Numbered from the stretch's first letter, positions 18,346 through 27,873 are shown. The stretch is 64,000 nt of DNA from Vreelandella venusta (GCF_007989605.1 NZ_BJUL01000003.1:248001-312000); one strand, 5' to 3'. Program-made: numbers and translations. Notes: generated by a model not told the origin, from the letters alone.

Positions 18346-18894
18346 TTATTTAAGGCAGCGCTGCAGAAGCTCTTCAGCGGCGGCGCTGCCTAACTCGGTT
18401 AAGTGAGCAATATTGCGTTCTGGGATTTGTTCCGTATCACCGTAAAAAGCAATCGCTTTTTCGACGCTGGCCTCGCGCAATAGATGAACCATCGCGTAGG
18501 GCGAGCGATTAGTGTAATTCGCTGCTTCTTCAGGCTCAGCATCGGCAAAACAGTAATCAGGATGGAAGGTTGCTAGCTGATAGACACCTTCATACCCCAG
18601 GTCGACCAGCAGGCTTTCGGCAAGCTCGACATAATCCAGATAGTGATCGAAGCTTTTAAACAGCGTAGGAAATACCAGCAGTGTGGTTTCCGTTTCTGGA
18701 TGCTCGTTCAGCCACTCTACTTCGGCTATTAGTTCTTCCAATGCCACGTCGACTTTTTTCGAGCGTACCACCTCGACCCGAACGCTACCGCCATCAAGCT
18801 CGCGCTTAGCAAACGGGCATATATTGTGCTCCACAATAAAGCTGCGTACCCACGCTAACGTTTGCTCTGCTATCTGATTATCCGCCTCTTGCAT
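18346..18894 (-). CDS. DUF1415 family protein
   Basis: A 182-residue cytoplasmic protein of a conserved family without assigned function. The pattern WVRSFIVEHNICPFAKRE near the N-terminus, then LLVFPTLFKSFDHYLDY and LATFHPDYCFADAEPEEAAN, is characteristic. The paired Cys and His residues could form a metal or redox site, but this is only a guess. The ATG at 18894 is preferred to a GTG one codon upstream. No partner genes suggest a pathway. Confidence 0.85.
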   Translation of the reverse strand: MQEADNQIAEQTLAWVRSFIVEHNICPFAKRELDGGSVRVEVVRSKKVDVALEELIAEVEWLNEHPETETTLLVFPTLFKSFDHYLDYVELAESLLVDLGYEGVYQLATFHPDYCFADAEPEEAANYTNRSPYAMVHLLREASVEKAIAFYGDTEQIPERNIAHLTELGSAAAEELLQRCLK

Positions 18895-18991
18895 CACGCC
18901 TACTACCTTACATTAGAGTGGCTGTTACCACGGTTAGAACCTGCTCGTGTACCGGTAAGAAAGAGTGTACCTGCAAGAACCAGTAAATGCT

Positions 18992-19660
18992 TCAGACGTG
19001 TTCCTGAAACCGTGCCAACGCCACTTCATAAGACTTATGAATATGATCATCCATTAGGGCCCGAGCCGCTTTTCCATCTCTGTTTAACGCCAGCTCCACC
19101 AATTGATGGTGTTGCTCGTCCAACTCTTGCCGAATAGAGGGCATTTTGGGCCCCAAGCGGCGATAGCGATCAAACTGGTCGTGCAGCTGCTCTATAAATC
19201 GCAGTAGCCACACCGACCCACAAGGCGCCACCAGAGTGCGATGGAACTGAGTATGTAAACGCTCCCACTCCTCCCCTTTATCGAGTGATACATCCGCACG
19301 TTTTAAGCGATGAGCCGCCGCCAAAAGATCGGCTTCCCAGACCGCATCGCCGTGGGCAATAGCACGCTCAAACGCCATGCCTTCTAGTTCAGTGCGCAAG
19401 CGTGCAATATCATCCAGCTCTTCCCTCGACAGCTTCGGAACCCTGAAGCCACGTTGGTTTTCTTGGATTAATAAACCGTACGCCGCCAGTTTATTTAATG
19501 CTTCACGCAGCGGGCTTAGCCCTACCTGGTAGTGCTCTTTCAGCGCATTAATGGCTAATTTTTCTCCCGCCGCAAAGCGGCCACCGACTAAATCTCTGCG
19601 CAACGCATCGTAAATAGGGCTGGAGGCTGTATCAGCAGCAGGAGGGATGTGCTTGTTCAT
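18992..19660 (-). CDS. GntR-family regulator, FadR/FCD subfamily
   Basis: A 222-residue repressor-type protein. The winged helix (about 14-75) contains IYDALRRDLVGGRFAAGEKL and LSPLREALNKLAAYGLL; the FCD ligand domain follows, with conserved His and Asp/Arg residues that often bind a metal (FHRTLV, DEQHHQLV, DDHIHKSYE). The start at 19660 has AGGA upstream; a longer frame to 19765 is not supported. It is divergent from a CHR-TctCBA-GGT gene set and most probably controls it in response to a small organic acid or its breakdown product. Confidence 0.88.
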   Translation of the reverse strand: MNKHIPPAADTASSPIYDALRRDLVGGRFAAGEKLAINALKEHYQVGLSPLREALNKLAAYGLLIQENQRGFRVPKLSREELDDIARLRTELEGMAFERAIAHGDAVWEADLLAAAHRLKRADVSLDKGEEWERLHTQFHRTLVAPCGSVWLLRFIEQLHDQFDRYRRLGPKMPSIRQELDEQHHQLVELALNRDGKAARALMDDHIHKSYEVALARFQEHV

Positions 19661-19713
19661 TCCGTGATCCTTTTGCGCATCTTCGCGAACGCGTCTGTTA
19701 ACGGAGATTCTAG

Positions 19714-19746
19714 GGCTAGGTGTTGACGTCTCACAATAGCCTAGCC
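19714..19746. promoter_or_regulatory. Inverted repeat in the GntR/CHR divergent promoter
   Basis: GGCTAGG at 19714-19720 is mirrored by CCTAGCC at 19740-19746. The spacing is wider than a single GntR operator, so it may mark two half-sites or a hairpin. It lies just upstream of the regulator gene and is a candidate operator. Confidence 0.4.
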
Positions 19747-19847
19747 TATATTCTATTTTATTCATAAAAATCGATTTTCAACAAAACAAACGATTAAGAG
19801 GCGGAATGGATGCTTTTAACTGAGATGCTGCTAATGGCACAGCGCAT

Positions 19848-20405
19848 ATGAAACAGTCGGCACTCTTTTGGGCTTTCTTGCGTGTTGGCCTCCTCGGCTT
19901 CGGCGGGGGGCCGGCCATGATACCGCTAGTACGTGCTGAAGTTGTGACCCGGCACAAGTGGCTAACCGATGAGGAGTTTGCCGACGTACTTGCCATTGGC
20001 AACACGCTGCCCGGCCCTATCGCGACTAAGATGCCTGGCTATATCGGCTACCGGGTTGGCGGCATCAGCGGCTGTATTGCGGCGGTTATTGCCGTGATTG
20101 TGCCTATGATTGTGGCAATGATTGTCATGCTCGGTATTTTTAGTCGCTATCGCGACGTTGCCTGGATACGTGGCATGGGGCAGGCAGTTATTCCTGTCGT
20201 TATGATCATGATGGGGCAATTAACCTGGGATTTTTTCGACAAATCTCAAGCAGCTCTTGGCTGGCTAGCAAGCGCGCTAATGGCCGTTATTGCAGGTGGA
20301 TTAATTTATTGGCTGGGTGTGCATCCTGGCTGGGTCATTGGTGCCATCCTATTAACAGCCTTACTGCGTCCAACGGCTAAAAAACGCGTCGAGGGCTCAG
20401 CATGA
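19848..20405 (+). CDS. CHR-family transporter, first subunit
   Basis: A 185-residue membrane protein with about five to six helices, half the length of ChrA. The N-terminus LRVGLLGFGGGPAMIPLVRAEVV and the GNTLPGPIATKMPGYIGY segment are the CHR domain signature. Short CHR proteins work as pairs with opposite topology. The family is named for chromate, but many members have not been tested for it. The stop overlaps the start of the next gene by four bases (ATGA). The location next to TctCBA and a GntR regulator suggests an organic-anion role rather than chromate resistance; this is inference. The ribosome binding site is weak. Confidence 0.85.
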   Translation: MKQSALFWAFLRVGLLGFGGGPAMIPLVRAEVVTRHKWLTDEEFADVLAIGNTLPGPIATKMPGYIGYRVGGISGCIAAVIAVIVPMIVAMIVMLGIFSRYRDVAWIRGMGQAVIPVVMIMMGQLTWDFFDKSQAALGWLASALMAVIAGGLIYWLGVHPGWVIGAILLTALLRPTAKKRVEGSA

Positions 20406-20932
20406 TTTATTGGGAGCTTTTCTTAGCGTTTTTTATTCCTAACATTATTGGCTATGGCGGTGGCCCCGCGATTATTCCTCTTGTTGAAGCCGAGGTGGTT
20501 GGCCGTTATGGCTGGATGACCTCTCAAGAGTTCGCCGAAACCCTGGCCTTGGGCAACGCCCTCCCCAGCCCTATTGCAACCAAAATGGCGGGCTATGTTG
20601 GCTATGACATCGCAGGCATTGGCGGTGCATTGGTGGCTGTTTCTGCCACGGTTATTCCTTCTTTACTGCTGATGCTCGGGGCGCTGGGGCTGCTTTACCG
20701 TCATCGTGACTCTCCCCGCGTCAAGCGTATGAGCCAGTGGGTGCGCCCGGTCATCGCCATCATGATGGCGTGGTTAACCTTGGGCTTTCTACTCGAAAGC
20801 CTTAACACTAGCGGGGCCATCCACACGCTGATTATCGGCATAGCGGCCGCTATTGCCTTGTTGCGCTTCAACATGCATCCCGCCTTTGTAGTTATGGGCG
20901 CTTTGGCTTATGGAGGGATCATTATTCCGTAG
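20402..20932 (+). CDS. CHR-family transporter, second subunit
   Basis: A 176-residue membrane protein, partner of the preceding gene. It repeats the CHR signature: NIIGYGGGPAIIPLVEAEVV, then GNALPSPIATKMAGYVGYD. Its start overlaps the first subunit's stop, so translation is coupled. Together the two make one heterodimeric carrier. The tctC-like gene begins 97 bases later in the same direction. Confidence 0.85.
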   Translation: MIYWELFLAFFIPNIIGYGGGPAIIPLVEAEVVGRYGWMTSQEFAETLALGNALPSPIATKMAGYVGYDIAGIGGALVAVSATVIPSLLLMLGALGLLYRHRDSPRVKRMSQWVRPVIAIMMAWLTLGFLLESLNTSGAIHTLIIGIAAAIALLRFNMHPAFVVMGALAYGGIIIP

Positions 20933-21028
20933 CAGAAGACGCAGAAGTTTTAAAACAATAATAGCCATGCACTTAAGTTTAACGCGCCACAGCTCACAAT
21001 AACTCAAGCACTATAAATGGGGAATCCA

Positions 21029-21979
21029 ATGACCTTTAAATCACTCTTCACCACTACCGCGATAGCTGCAGCACTCTCTCTGCCTACCTTTGCGGCAGCC
21101 ACAGACCATTATCCTGAGAAGCCGATTGAATTTATCGTTCCCTGGGGGCCAGGTGGCGGCAGCGACCTGCTAATGCGCCTTGTTAGCAAGCACCTTGAAA
21201 CAGAGCTGGAGCAGGCTGTCCCAGTGATTAATATGCCTGGCGCTAGTGGCACGGTAGGCCTGCGCGAAGCCTCCCGGCGAGATAGTGATGGATACACGAT
21301 TTCGCAAATACATGAAGGTTTGCTGATTGCGCACCACTCGGGGGTTACCGATCTCAACTGGGACGATTTTGATGTCGTTTCCATGATGACCAGCGATAAC
21401 TCAGTCATCGTAGTCAATGCCGATACGGGTTGGGAAACACTTGATGACATGCTCGAAGATGTCACTTCAAGTCCAGGTGAGTACCGAATGGGCGTTACGT
21501 TGGGTGGTATTCCACACTTATGGGCTGTGCAGTTTGAAGAATCCACTGGCACTCAGTTTGGCTATGTGGGGTATGAGGGGACCGGAGAGCGGTTACGCGC
21601 ACTAGCAGGCGGCCATATCACAGTGGCTATTGAAGATTATTACTCCGCTCGCGCCTTCGTCGAAAATGGCGATTTGAATGTACTGGCAGCCGCGACCTCT
21701 GAACGCATCGAAGAGCTACCTGATACGCCTACGCTGAAAGAGCTAGGCCATGATCTGGAGTTTTTGGTCACCCGTGGCGTTGTTGTCCCAAAAGGCACAC
21801 CAGAATCGGTGATTACAACGCTGGAAAGCGCACTTAAAAATGTCGCTAACAGTACGGAATTTAAAACCGATATTGAGAACGTAGGCGGCACCGTTCGTTA
21901 CCTTAACCGGGAAGATTACACCGCTTATTTAGAGCGCAATGATGCATTCATTGAAAATAACGCCCACCTTCTTGATTAA
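21029..21979 (+). CDS. Tripartite tricarboxylate transporter substrate-binding protein (TctC/Bug)
   Basis: A 316-residue periplasmic binding protein with a signal peptide (about 1-23, ending FAAA). The mature start YPEKPIEFIVPWGPGGGSDLL is the typical Bug-family beginning, and the VPKGTPESVI segment lies in the C-terminal half. It would catch a carboxylate or amide compound and pass it to the TctAB membrane part. The start at 21029 has GGGGA six bases upstream; an in-frame ATG at 21017 is less likely. The tctB and tctA genes follow closely. Confidence 0.92.
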   Translation: MTFKSLFTTTAIAAALSLPTFAAATDHYPEKPIEFIVPWGPGGGSDLLMRLVSKHLETELEQAVPVINMPGASGTVGLREASRRDSDGYTISQIHEGLLIAHHSGVTDLNWDDFDVVSMMTSDNSVIVVNADTGWETLDDMLEDVTSSPGEYRMGVTLGGIPHLWAVQFEESTGTQFGYVGYEGTGERLRALAGGHITVAIEDYYSARAFVENGDLNVLAAATSERIEELPDTPTLKELGHDLEFLVTRGVVVPKGTPESVITTLESALKNVANSTEFKTDIENVGGTVRYLNREDYTAYLERNDAFIENNAHLLD

Positions 21980-22006
21980 GGTAACACCACGCTTGAGGAG
22001 GCCATT

Positions 22007-22504
22007 ATGGAACGCAGAAGCCCTGAAATAGCGCTGACCTCTGCTTTACAGCTGCTGTCTTATCTCATTATCGCCCTAGGTGCTTTATTGATGGCCTTCA
22101 AGGCCGGCTCATTGCCGGCCTCTCGTTGGGAGCCCATGAGTGCAGGGGTCTTTCCACAAATCATTTTCGTTAGCATTGCAATTTTATGTGGTGTCGCTGC
22201 TATCTCTGACATTTCCAAGCACGGCTTACCACGCCTATCCTTTAGCATTGCTTGGAAAAGGTTAATTGCGCTAAAGGCCGTTATATTTAACCTAGTGTTA
22301 TTTATTATTTATGTGGCAATCATGCCTGTCGCTGGCTTTATTATTAGCACCTTTGCATATTTACTTATTGCTCAATTTTATCTAGCGCCCAAAAAACCTA
22401 CTATCGTATTGATTGCCATTTTCGTTGCCATCCTCTTTTCGACTGGACCTTACTATTTATTTTCTGAGGTCTTCAATATCTATCTTCCCCGAGCTCAATG
22501 GTAA
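22007..22504 (+). CDS. Tripartite tricarboxylate transporter small membrane subunit (TctB)
   Basis: A 165-residue inner-membrane protein with four predicted helices. SLPASRWEPMSAGVFPQII after helix 1 is the usual TctB segment, where the substrate-binding protein family expects a G-A/P-x-x-FP motif. GAGGAG lies before the ATG and only 27 bases separate it from tctC. It forms the membrane part with TctA. Confidence 0.9.
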   Translation: MERRSPEIALTSALQLLSYLIIALGALLMAFKAGSLPASRWEPMSAGVFPQIIFVSIAILCGVAAISDISKHGLPRLSFSIAWKRLIALKAVIFNLVLFIIYVAIMPVAGFIISTFAYLLIAQFYLAPKKPTIVLIAIFVAILFSTGPYYLFSEVFNIYLPRAQW

Positions 22505-22512
22505 GGTGATCT

Positions 22513-24036
22513 ATGACTGACGCTTTTCTCGTAGCGCTAGGGGGTGTCACTGAACCCTATACGCTATTACTCATGGCAGTAGCGACGTTTGCAGGTATTG
22601 TTGCCGCGGCAATCCCTGGCTTTACGATAACGATGGCAATTGTCCTTACCTTGCCACTCACCTTTGCTATGCCGCCAATGCAAGGTATCGCGGTCATGCT
22701 TGCTGTCTACGTTGGGGGCTTAAGCGGCGGCTTATTTAGCGCCGCTTTACTGGGCATTCCAGGAACGCCTTCGTCAGTTGCGACCACGTTTGATGCCTTT
22801 CCCATGGCAAGACAGGGTAACCCCGGCAAGGCGCTATCATTAGGATTATTTGCTTCATTTGTGGGCTCGATTATTTCTATTGCAGTGTTGATCGTCGCAG
22901 CGCCACCGCTCGCACTTCTAGCCGTTAAGTTAGGCCCATGGGAGTATTTTGCCCTTATTATTTTTGCCTTAACCGTCATCGCCAGTTTAGTGGGTGATTC
23001 CCTGCTTAGAGGGCTGATTGCAGGCCTTATTGGTATCAGTATTGCAACAATAGGGCCTGATCCATTGATGGGTCGCGAGCGCTTTACCTTTGGTTATGAA
23101 ATCCTTACGGCAGGCATCCCCTTCCTGGTTGTTTTAATTGGCATGTATGCCATGAGTCAATTGCTGTCAGAGCTGGAGAATAAAGGGGGAAATAATCACT
23201 CTTCTGGGGCACTGATTAGCGGGGATATGCGCCCTCACCTCTGGCAAACCGTAAAAGACATCACCCTGAAACCCATCAACGTTATACGTTCATCCTTACT
23301 CGGCGTATTTATTGGTGCAGTACCCGGTGCTGGTAGCTCAATTTCTAACCTGCTGGCCTACGACCAAGCTAAACGTGCTTCTAAGCACCCAGAGACATTT
23401 GGCAAAGGCGAACCCCAAGGGGTAGTTGCTTCTGAATCAGGTAACTCCTCAACGGTTGGCGGTAGCATGATTCCCTTGATTGCATTAGGCATTCCGGGAT
23501 CGCCCGCCGATGCAGTTCTCATGGCAGCCATTATGGTACATGGCATCAGCATTGGCCCGCGCTTAATCCTTGACCATCCCGACTTGGTTTACAGCATGTT
23601 TATTGCCATGGCGATAGCTTCTGTCTTCATGCTGTTAATCGGCGTTGTTTTGATGAAGGCTTTTTTACGACTACTAAATGTACCGAAGTATATTGTTGTT
23701 CCCGTTGTACTCGCTTGTTGTGCGATTGGCACTTACACCCTAAATAACCGCTTATCAGACCTTTACCTGCTTGCCTGCATCGGTGCCGTGGGCTACCTGC
23801 TAAAGAAATTGGATTATCCGTTAGCGCCGCTTGTACTGGGCGTTGTATTGGGCCCAATAGCAGAAACCAACTTAAGGCGGGCTTTCCAGACCAGTGCTGA
23901 TTGGACACTCTTTTTCACTCGGCCTATATCAGCGCTGCTGCTTACATTAGCGGTTGCCTCTGTGATTTACAGTATTTATAGCTATATGAAGCAGCGCCGC
24001 CTAATGGCTCAACGTTTAGGTGCCACCTCGAAATAG
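22513..24036 (+). CDS. Tripartite tricarboxylate transporter large membrane subunit (TctA)
   Basis: A 507-residue inner-membrane carrier with about 12 helices. Family signatures seen: AAIPGFTITMAIVLTLPLTF, GLFSAALLGIPGTPSSVATTFDA (written here in parts), and GAVPGAGSSISNLLAYDQAK, where glycine-rich loops form the substrate site. It starts eight bases after tctB with AAGGTGAT as ribosome binding site, and the GGT-like gene follows eight bases after its stop. This tight spacing shows one transcript. Confidence 0.93.
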   Translation: MTDAFLVALGGVTEPYTLLLMAVATFAGIVAAAIPGFTITMAIVLTLPLTFAMPPMQGIAVMLAVYVGGLSGGLFSAALLGIPGTPSSVATTFDAFPMARQGNPGKALSLGLFASFVGSIISIAVLIVAAPPLALLAVKLGPWEYFALIIFALTVIASLVGDSLLRGLIAGLIGISIATIGPDPLMGRERFTFGYEILTAGIPFLVVLIGMYAMSQLLSELENKGGNNHSSGALISGDMRPHLWQTVKDITLKPINVIRSSLLGVFIGAVPGAGSSISNLLAYDQAKRASKHPETFGKGEPQGVVASESGNSSTVGGSMIPLIALGIPGSPADAVLMAAIMVHGISIGPRLILDHPDLVYSMFIAMAIASVFMLLIGVVLMKAFLRLLNVPKYIVVPVVLACCAIGTYTLNNRLSDLYLLACIGAVGYLLKKLDYPLAPLVLGVVLGPIAETNLRRAFQTSADWTLFFTRPISALLLTLAVASVIYSIYSYMKQRRLMAQRLGATSK

Positions 24037-24044
24037 GAATACTA

Positions 24045-25652
24045 ATGCACACTGACCCACACTATTACCCTTCCGCTTCACGTCGCATGGTTACCTTTGG
24101 CAAACGCGGGATGGTTGCGACATCTCAATCGCTTGCGGCACAGGTAGGTATTGATATTTTACGCAAAGGCGGCAATGCCATTGATGCTGCCATTGCGACA
24201 GCAGCTACGTTAACCGTTGTTGAGCCTACCTCGAACGGTATCGGTAGCGATGCCTTTGCTCTGGTATGGGTAAAAGGTGAGCTACATGGCCTCAATGCTA
24301 GCGGCCCTGCTCCAAAGAGTATTTCATGCGATGCCGTTAAGGCCCTAGGCCATGAGGAAATGCCTGCCCATGGATTAGTACCGGTCACTGTGCCTGGTGC
24401 GCCTGGCGCTTGGGCTGCGCTTTCAGAGCGTTTTGGTAAACTGCCGTTTGAGCAGTTGTTAGCACCAGCAATAGAATTAGCTGAAGAAGGGTTTGCTGTA
24501 TCTCCAGTAGCGAGTCAGCTATGGGAAAGCGCCGTAAAGCGCTATGGTCAATACCAAGCAGCAGAGTTTACCCCCTGGTTTACGCACTTTACCTCCAACG
24601 GGCACGCCCCCAAAGCGGGTGATGTTTGGCGCTCTCCTGATATGGCAAAAACGCTGCGTGAAATTGCCAACAGCCACGCGGATGCGTTTTATCAAGGAAG
24701 CCTAGCAGATGCGATGGACGCCTTTTCACGTCAGCATGGCGGCTTCTTACGCAAAGAAGATTTACAAGCCTTCAAGCCGGAGTGGGTCAAACCCATCAGT
24801 GTCCGGTATCGGGGCCATGATATTTGGGAAATCCCCCCCAACGGCAGCGGGTTAATTGTGCTCCAAGCGCTGGGAATACTTGAGTCACTAGATGACCAAT
24901 CGACAGATCCAGTGGAAACCCTGCACCGCCGTATCGAAGCAACAAAACTGGGTTACGTAGATGGCTTACGCTACATTACTGAATGCTCCGCAATGCAACC
25001 CAGCGTTGAGCAAATGCTATCGAGTGATTACCTCTCGCAACGCGCAGGCCTTATTGGCCAAGACGCCATTAACCCGGCCCATGGCAATCCGCTAAAAGGC
25101 GGCACCGTCTACCTAGCAACAGCGGATGATGACGGTAATATGGTGTCATTCATTCAAAGCAATTTTGAAGGCTTTGGTTCTGGAATGGTGGTGCCTGGTA
25201 CCGGTATCAGCCTACAAAACCGGGGTTGGTCATTCTCCCTAGATCCACAACATCCCAACGCGTTAGCACCCGGCAAACGCACTTACCACACTATTATCCC
25301 CGGCTTTATTACCAAAGATAACCAAGCCGTTGGGCCCTTTGGTGTGATGGGTGGCTACATGCAGCCCCAAGGTCATGTGCAGGTAGTAACAGCGATGCTA
25401 GAGGATCACCTAAACCCACAGGCAGCACTGGATATGCCGCGCTGGAAGTGGACCAACGGCAAAACAATTGAAGTCGAAGCCGATTTCCCCAATCACTTAG
25501 CACTTGCCCTAGCCCGCCGCGGGCATCACATCGTTAAAGTCGCCGACTCGATTACTTTTGGCCGCGGACAAATCATTCTACGCGACCCTGACAGCGGTGT
25601 GCTCCAAGGCGGTACCGAGCCGCGCACTGATGGCGCGGTACTGCCTCTTTAA
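24045..25652 (+). CDS. Gamma-glutamyltransferase family enzyme (Ntn hydrolase)
   Basis: A 535-residue self-processing Ntn-hydrolase. The N-terminal part has GGNAIDAAIATAATLTVVEP and IGSDAFALVW; the autocleavage and nucleophile Thr354 lies in GGTVYLATADD, which opens the small subunit. No signal peptide is visible, unlike periplasmic GGT of E. coli, so it is probably cytoplasmic and may be an acylase or amidase on a gamma-glutamyl or related compound. It is the last gene of the CHR-TctCBA set, and probably acts on what TctCBA imports. The C-terminal GGxEPRTDG segment is conserved in the family. Confidence 0.88.
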   Translation: MHTDPHYYPSASRRMVTFGKRGMVATSQSLAAQVGIDILRKGGNAIDAAIATAATLTVVEPTSNGIGSDAFALVWVKGELHGLNASGPAPKSISCDAVKALGHEEMPAHGLVPVTVPGAPGAWAALSERFGKLPFEQLLAPAIELAEEGFAVSPVASQLWESAVKRYGQYQAAEFTPWFTHFTSNGHAPKAGDVWRSPDMAKTLREIANSHADAFYQGSLADAMDAFSRQHGGFLRKEDLQAFKPEWVKPISVRYRGHDIWEIPPNGSGLIVLQALGILESLDDQSTDPVETLHRRIEATKLGYVDGLRYITECSAMQPSVEQMLSSDYLSQRAGLIGQDAINPAHGNPLKGGTVYLATADDDGNMVSFIQSNFEGFGSGMVVPGTGISLQNRGWSFSLDPQHPNALAPGKRTYHTIIPGFITKDNQAVGPFGVMGGYMQPQGHVQVVTAMLEDHLNPQAALDMPRWKWTNGKTIEVEADFPNHLALALARRGHHIVKVADSITFGRGQIILRDPDSGVLQGGTEPRTDGAVLPL

Positions 25653-25718
25653 ATTTTCGTTTACCCAACGTTCACCACGGCCTTTCAATATCCGCCTTGC
25701 AAGACTGTTCGATATCCA

Positions 25719-25751
25719 CCTACTGCTGTGCAGTTAACGCACAGTAGTAGG
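25719..25751 (+). terminator. 13-bp stem-loop after the GGT-family gene
   Basis: Arms 25719-25731 and 25739-25751 pair with one G-U around AGTTAAC. No T run follows, so it may be a transcript-end hairpin. It marks the probable end of the GntR-controlled set. Confidence 0.55.
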
Positions 25752-25817
25752 CTGGCTATCAACGCCAAAGCGTCGCATCATGGCACTCTTTCTTGCTAGG
25801 TACTTGCCTGTCTCACT

Positions 25818-27668
25818 ATGCCGCCAATACCGTCCGACACTACCTCTTCTTCACCGCTGAGCGGTTTCTTTAGTGTGTTCCGCTATAGCAGACGAGCGCT
25901 TGCACTCGTGTGGGAAACTTCACGCTGGATGATGCTGGGCTTAGCGTTATGCACCTTGGTGGCAGGGGTTCTACCTGCCGTGGCTGCCTGGGTCGGCCAA
26001 CTGATTGTAGATGGCGTCGTGGCGGCGATGGACAGCTACCAGGCAGCGAGTTCACCCAACCTCTGGGCAACACTAACGCCTGTATTAGGCTTAGTCGCCT
26101 TGGAAGGGCTGATTATTGCGTTTATTGCCCTGGCACAACGTGGCCTTTCGGCCCAGCAATCGCTACTGCGTGCGCTGCTGGGCCAGAAAGTTAATGTGAT
26201 GATTCTAGAGAAAGCGGGCACGCTGTCACTCAGCCAGTTTGAAGATTCAGAATTGTACGACCAGCTCACTCGGGCACGGCGGGAAGCGTCTACGCGCCCG
26301 CTCGCGCTGGTGAATAAAACCTTTGGATTGCTACAAAATGCTATTTCACTGGCTAGCTTCGGGTTTCTACTGGTGCAGTTCTCCCCCTGGGCGTTACTCA
26401 TCTTGGTGGTGGGAGCATTGCCCGTATTTCTCTCAGAAGCGAAGTTTTCCGGCGATGCCTTTCGGCTATTTCGCTGGCGCTCACCGCAAACCCGTATGCA
26501 GATCTATTTAGAAACGGTGCTTGCTCGGGAAGACAGTATCAAAGAGGTAAAGCTCTTCGGCTTAGAAGGTCTGTTTCTCCAGCGATACCGGGATATCTTT
26601 ACCAAACTATTTGCCGAAGACCGCCGCCTAACGTTACGCCGTGAAGGCTGGGGATTTATCCTTGGCCTGTTAGGCACGCTAACATTTTACGCTGCCTACG
26701 CCTGGGTAGTAATTGAAACTGTCGCGGGCGCGCTTACCCTTGGCCAAATGACCATGTATTTGATGGTATTTAAACAAGGCCAGAGCGCCCTGTCGGCAAG
26801 TTTGACTGCTATTAGCGGTATGTACGAAGACAACCTCTATCTTTCCAATCTTTACGAATATCTCGAGCAACCCACCGAAGGCGAGGAAGGCCACCTTACC
26901 AAGGGGACAGCGCCTGGTGATGGGTTACGCTTCGAAAACGTCAGCTTTGCCTATCCCGGTGGCAGTGACGTACTGCACAATATTTCGCTGCATTTAGCGC
27001 CGGGCAAAAGTATTGCCTTAGTCGGTGAAAACGGCTCGGGCAAAACCACGTTGATTAAGCTATTAACGCGGCTCTATCACCCAACCAAAGGGCGCATTTT
27101 GTTGGACGGTAGCGACCTCAAACACTGGGACACCCAGGCATTACGGACGCGGGTTGGAGTTATTTTCCAGGATTTTGTGCGCTACCAACTCTCTGTTGGC
27201 GAAAACCTTGGGGTTGGCGATACCCAAGCCTTTGATGACCAGCAACGCTGGCAACAAGCCGCTCATCATGGCATGGCGGATAGCTTTATCGACCGCATGC
27301 CACATGGCTACCAAACTCAGCTAGGGCGCTGGTTTAAAAATGGCCAGGAACTTTCAGGCGGTCAGTGGCAGAAAGTAGCGCTTTCACGCGCTTATATGCG
27401 TCACAATGCCGATATTTTAGTATTGGATGAGCCTACCGCAGCGATGGATGCCGCAGCGGAAGCCGAAGTATTCGCCCGCTTTCGCGAGCATAGCCACGAT
27501 AAAATGACGATCTTAATTTCCCACCGTTTTTCGACAGTGCGCAGCGCAGACCAGATCATTGTGATTGACCAAGGGAGTATTACTGAACGCGGCACCCATG
27601 AAGAACTGCTTACTTATAATGGTCGGTATGCAAAACTGTTTCGGCTTCAAGCCAAGGGTTACCGTTAA
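25818..27668 (+). CDS. ABC transporter, fused permease and ATPase
   Basis: A 616-residue exporter-type half transporter. Six membrane helices occupy about 30-330; the nucleotide-binding domain follows with Walker A GENGSGKT (403-410), signature ELSGGQWQKVALSRAY, Walker B ILVLDEPTAAMD and the H-loop ISHRFS. Such proteins work as dimers and export lipids, peptides or drugs; the substrate here is unknown. No periplasmic adaptor or partner is nearby. The start has no strong Shine-Dalgarno sequence. A bidirectional-looking terminator follows. Confidence 0.9.
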   Translation: MPPIPSDTTSSSPLSGFFSVFRYSRRALALVWETSRWMMLGLALCTLVAGVLPAVAAWVGQLIVDGVVAAMDSYQAASSPNLWATLTPVLGLVALEGLIIAFIALAQRGLSAQQSLLRALLGQKVNVMILEKAGTLSLSQFEDSELYDQLTRARREASTRPLALVNKTFGLLQNAISLASFGFLLVQFSPWALLILVVGALPVFLSEAKFSGDAFRLFRWRSPQTRMQIYLETVLAREDSIKEVKLFGLEGLFLQRYRDIFTKLFAEDRRLTLRREGWGFILGLLGTLTFYAAYAWVVIETVAGALTLGQMTMYLMVFKQGQSALSASLTAISGMYEDNLYLSNLYEYLEQPTEGEEGHLTKGTAPGDGLRFENVSFAYPGGSDVLHNISLHLAPGKSIALVGENGSGKTTLIKLLTRLYHPTKGRILLDGSDLKHWDTQALRTRVGVIFQDFVRYQLSVGENLGVGDTQAFDDQQRWQQAAHHGMADSFIDRMPHGYQTQLGRWFKNGQELSGGQWQKVALSRAYMRHNADILVLDEPTAAMDAAAEAEVFARFREHSHDKMTILISHRFSTVRSADQIIVIDQGSITERGTHEELLTYNGRYAKLFRLQAKGYR

Positions 27669-27700
27669 CTGAACAGTTGACGCTTCTATCAGCATCGGTT

Positions 27701-27740
27701 AAAAAATAAAGCTACTTTCGAAAAGTAGCTTTATTTTTTA
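27701..27740 (+). terminator. Strong terminator after the ABC transporter
   Basis: A perfect 18-bp stem (27701-27718 with 27722-27739) whose core AGCTACTTT is flanked by A and T tracts. It can work in both directions. Confidence 0.9.
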
Positions 27741-27773
27741 CTAACGAGACTTTTTCAGAGACCTTCTCATGCG

Positions 27774-27856
27774 CTGGCAAATCCCCGCGACTCGAATGAA
27801 TAAGCTGCACCGAGTTATTAATAATTCGGTATCAGCTTATTGTTGTCGCGCGCCAG
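27774..27856. repeat. Large imperfect palindrome
   Basis: Four nested arms: CTGGC (27774-27778) with GCCAG (27852-27856); GCGAC (27787-27791) with GTCGC (27845-27849); AATAAGCTG (27799-27807) with CAGCTTATT (27833-27841); ACCGA (27809-27813) with TCGGT (27826-27830), around the self-complementary TTATTAATAA. It fills much of the gap between the ABC transporter and the DUF1127 gene. Confidence 0.65.
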
Positions 27857-27873
27857 AAATGTAGTGAGAAAAT

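Noticed and set aside
19848..20932. CHR pair as a chromate-resistance determinant
   Set aside because: No chrB-type regulator or other metal genes; it sits with TctCBA and a GntR regulator, so the name is kept at family level.
25781..25797. TGGCAC and TTGCT upstream of the ABC transporter, like a sigma-54 promoter
   Set aside because: The GG to GC spacing is 11 instead of 10 bases, which sigma-54 does not tolerate well.
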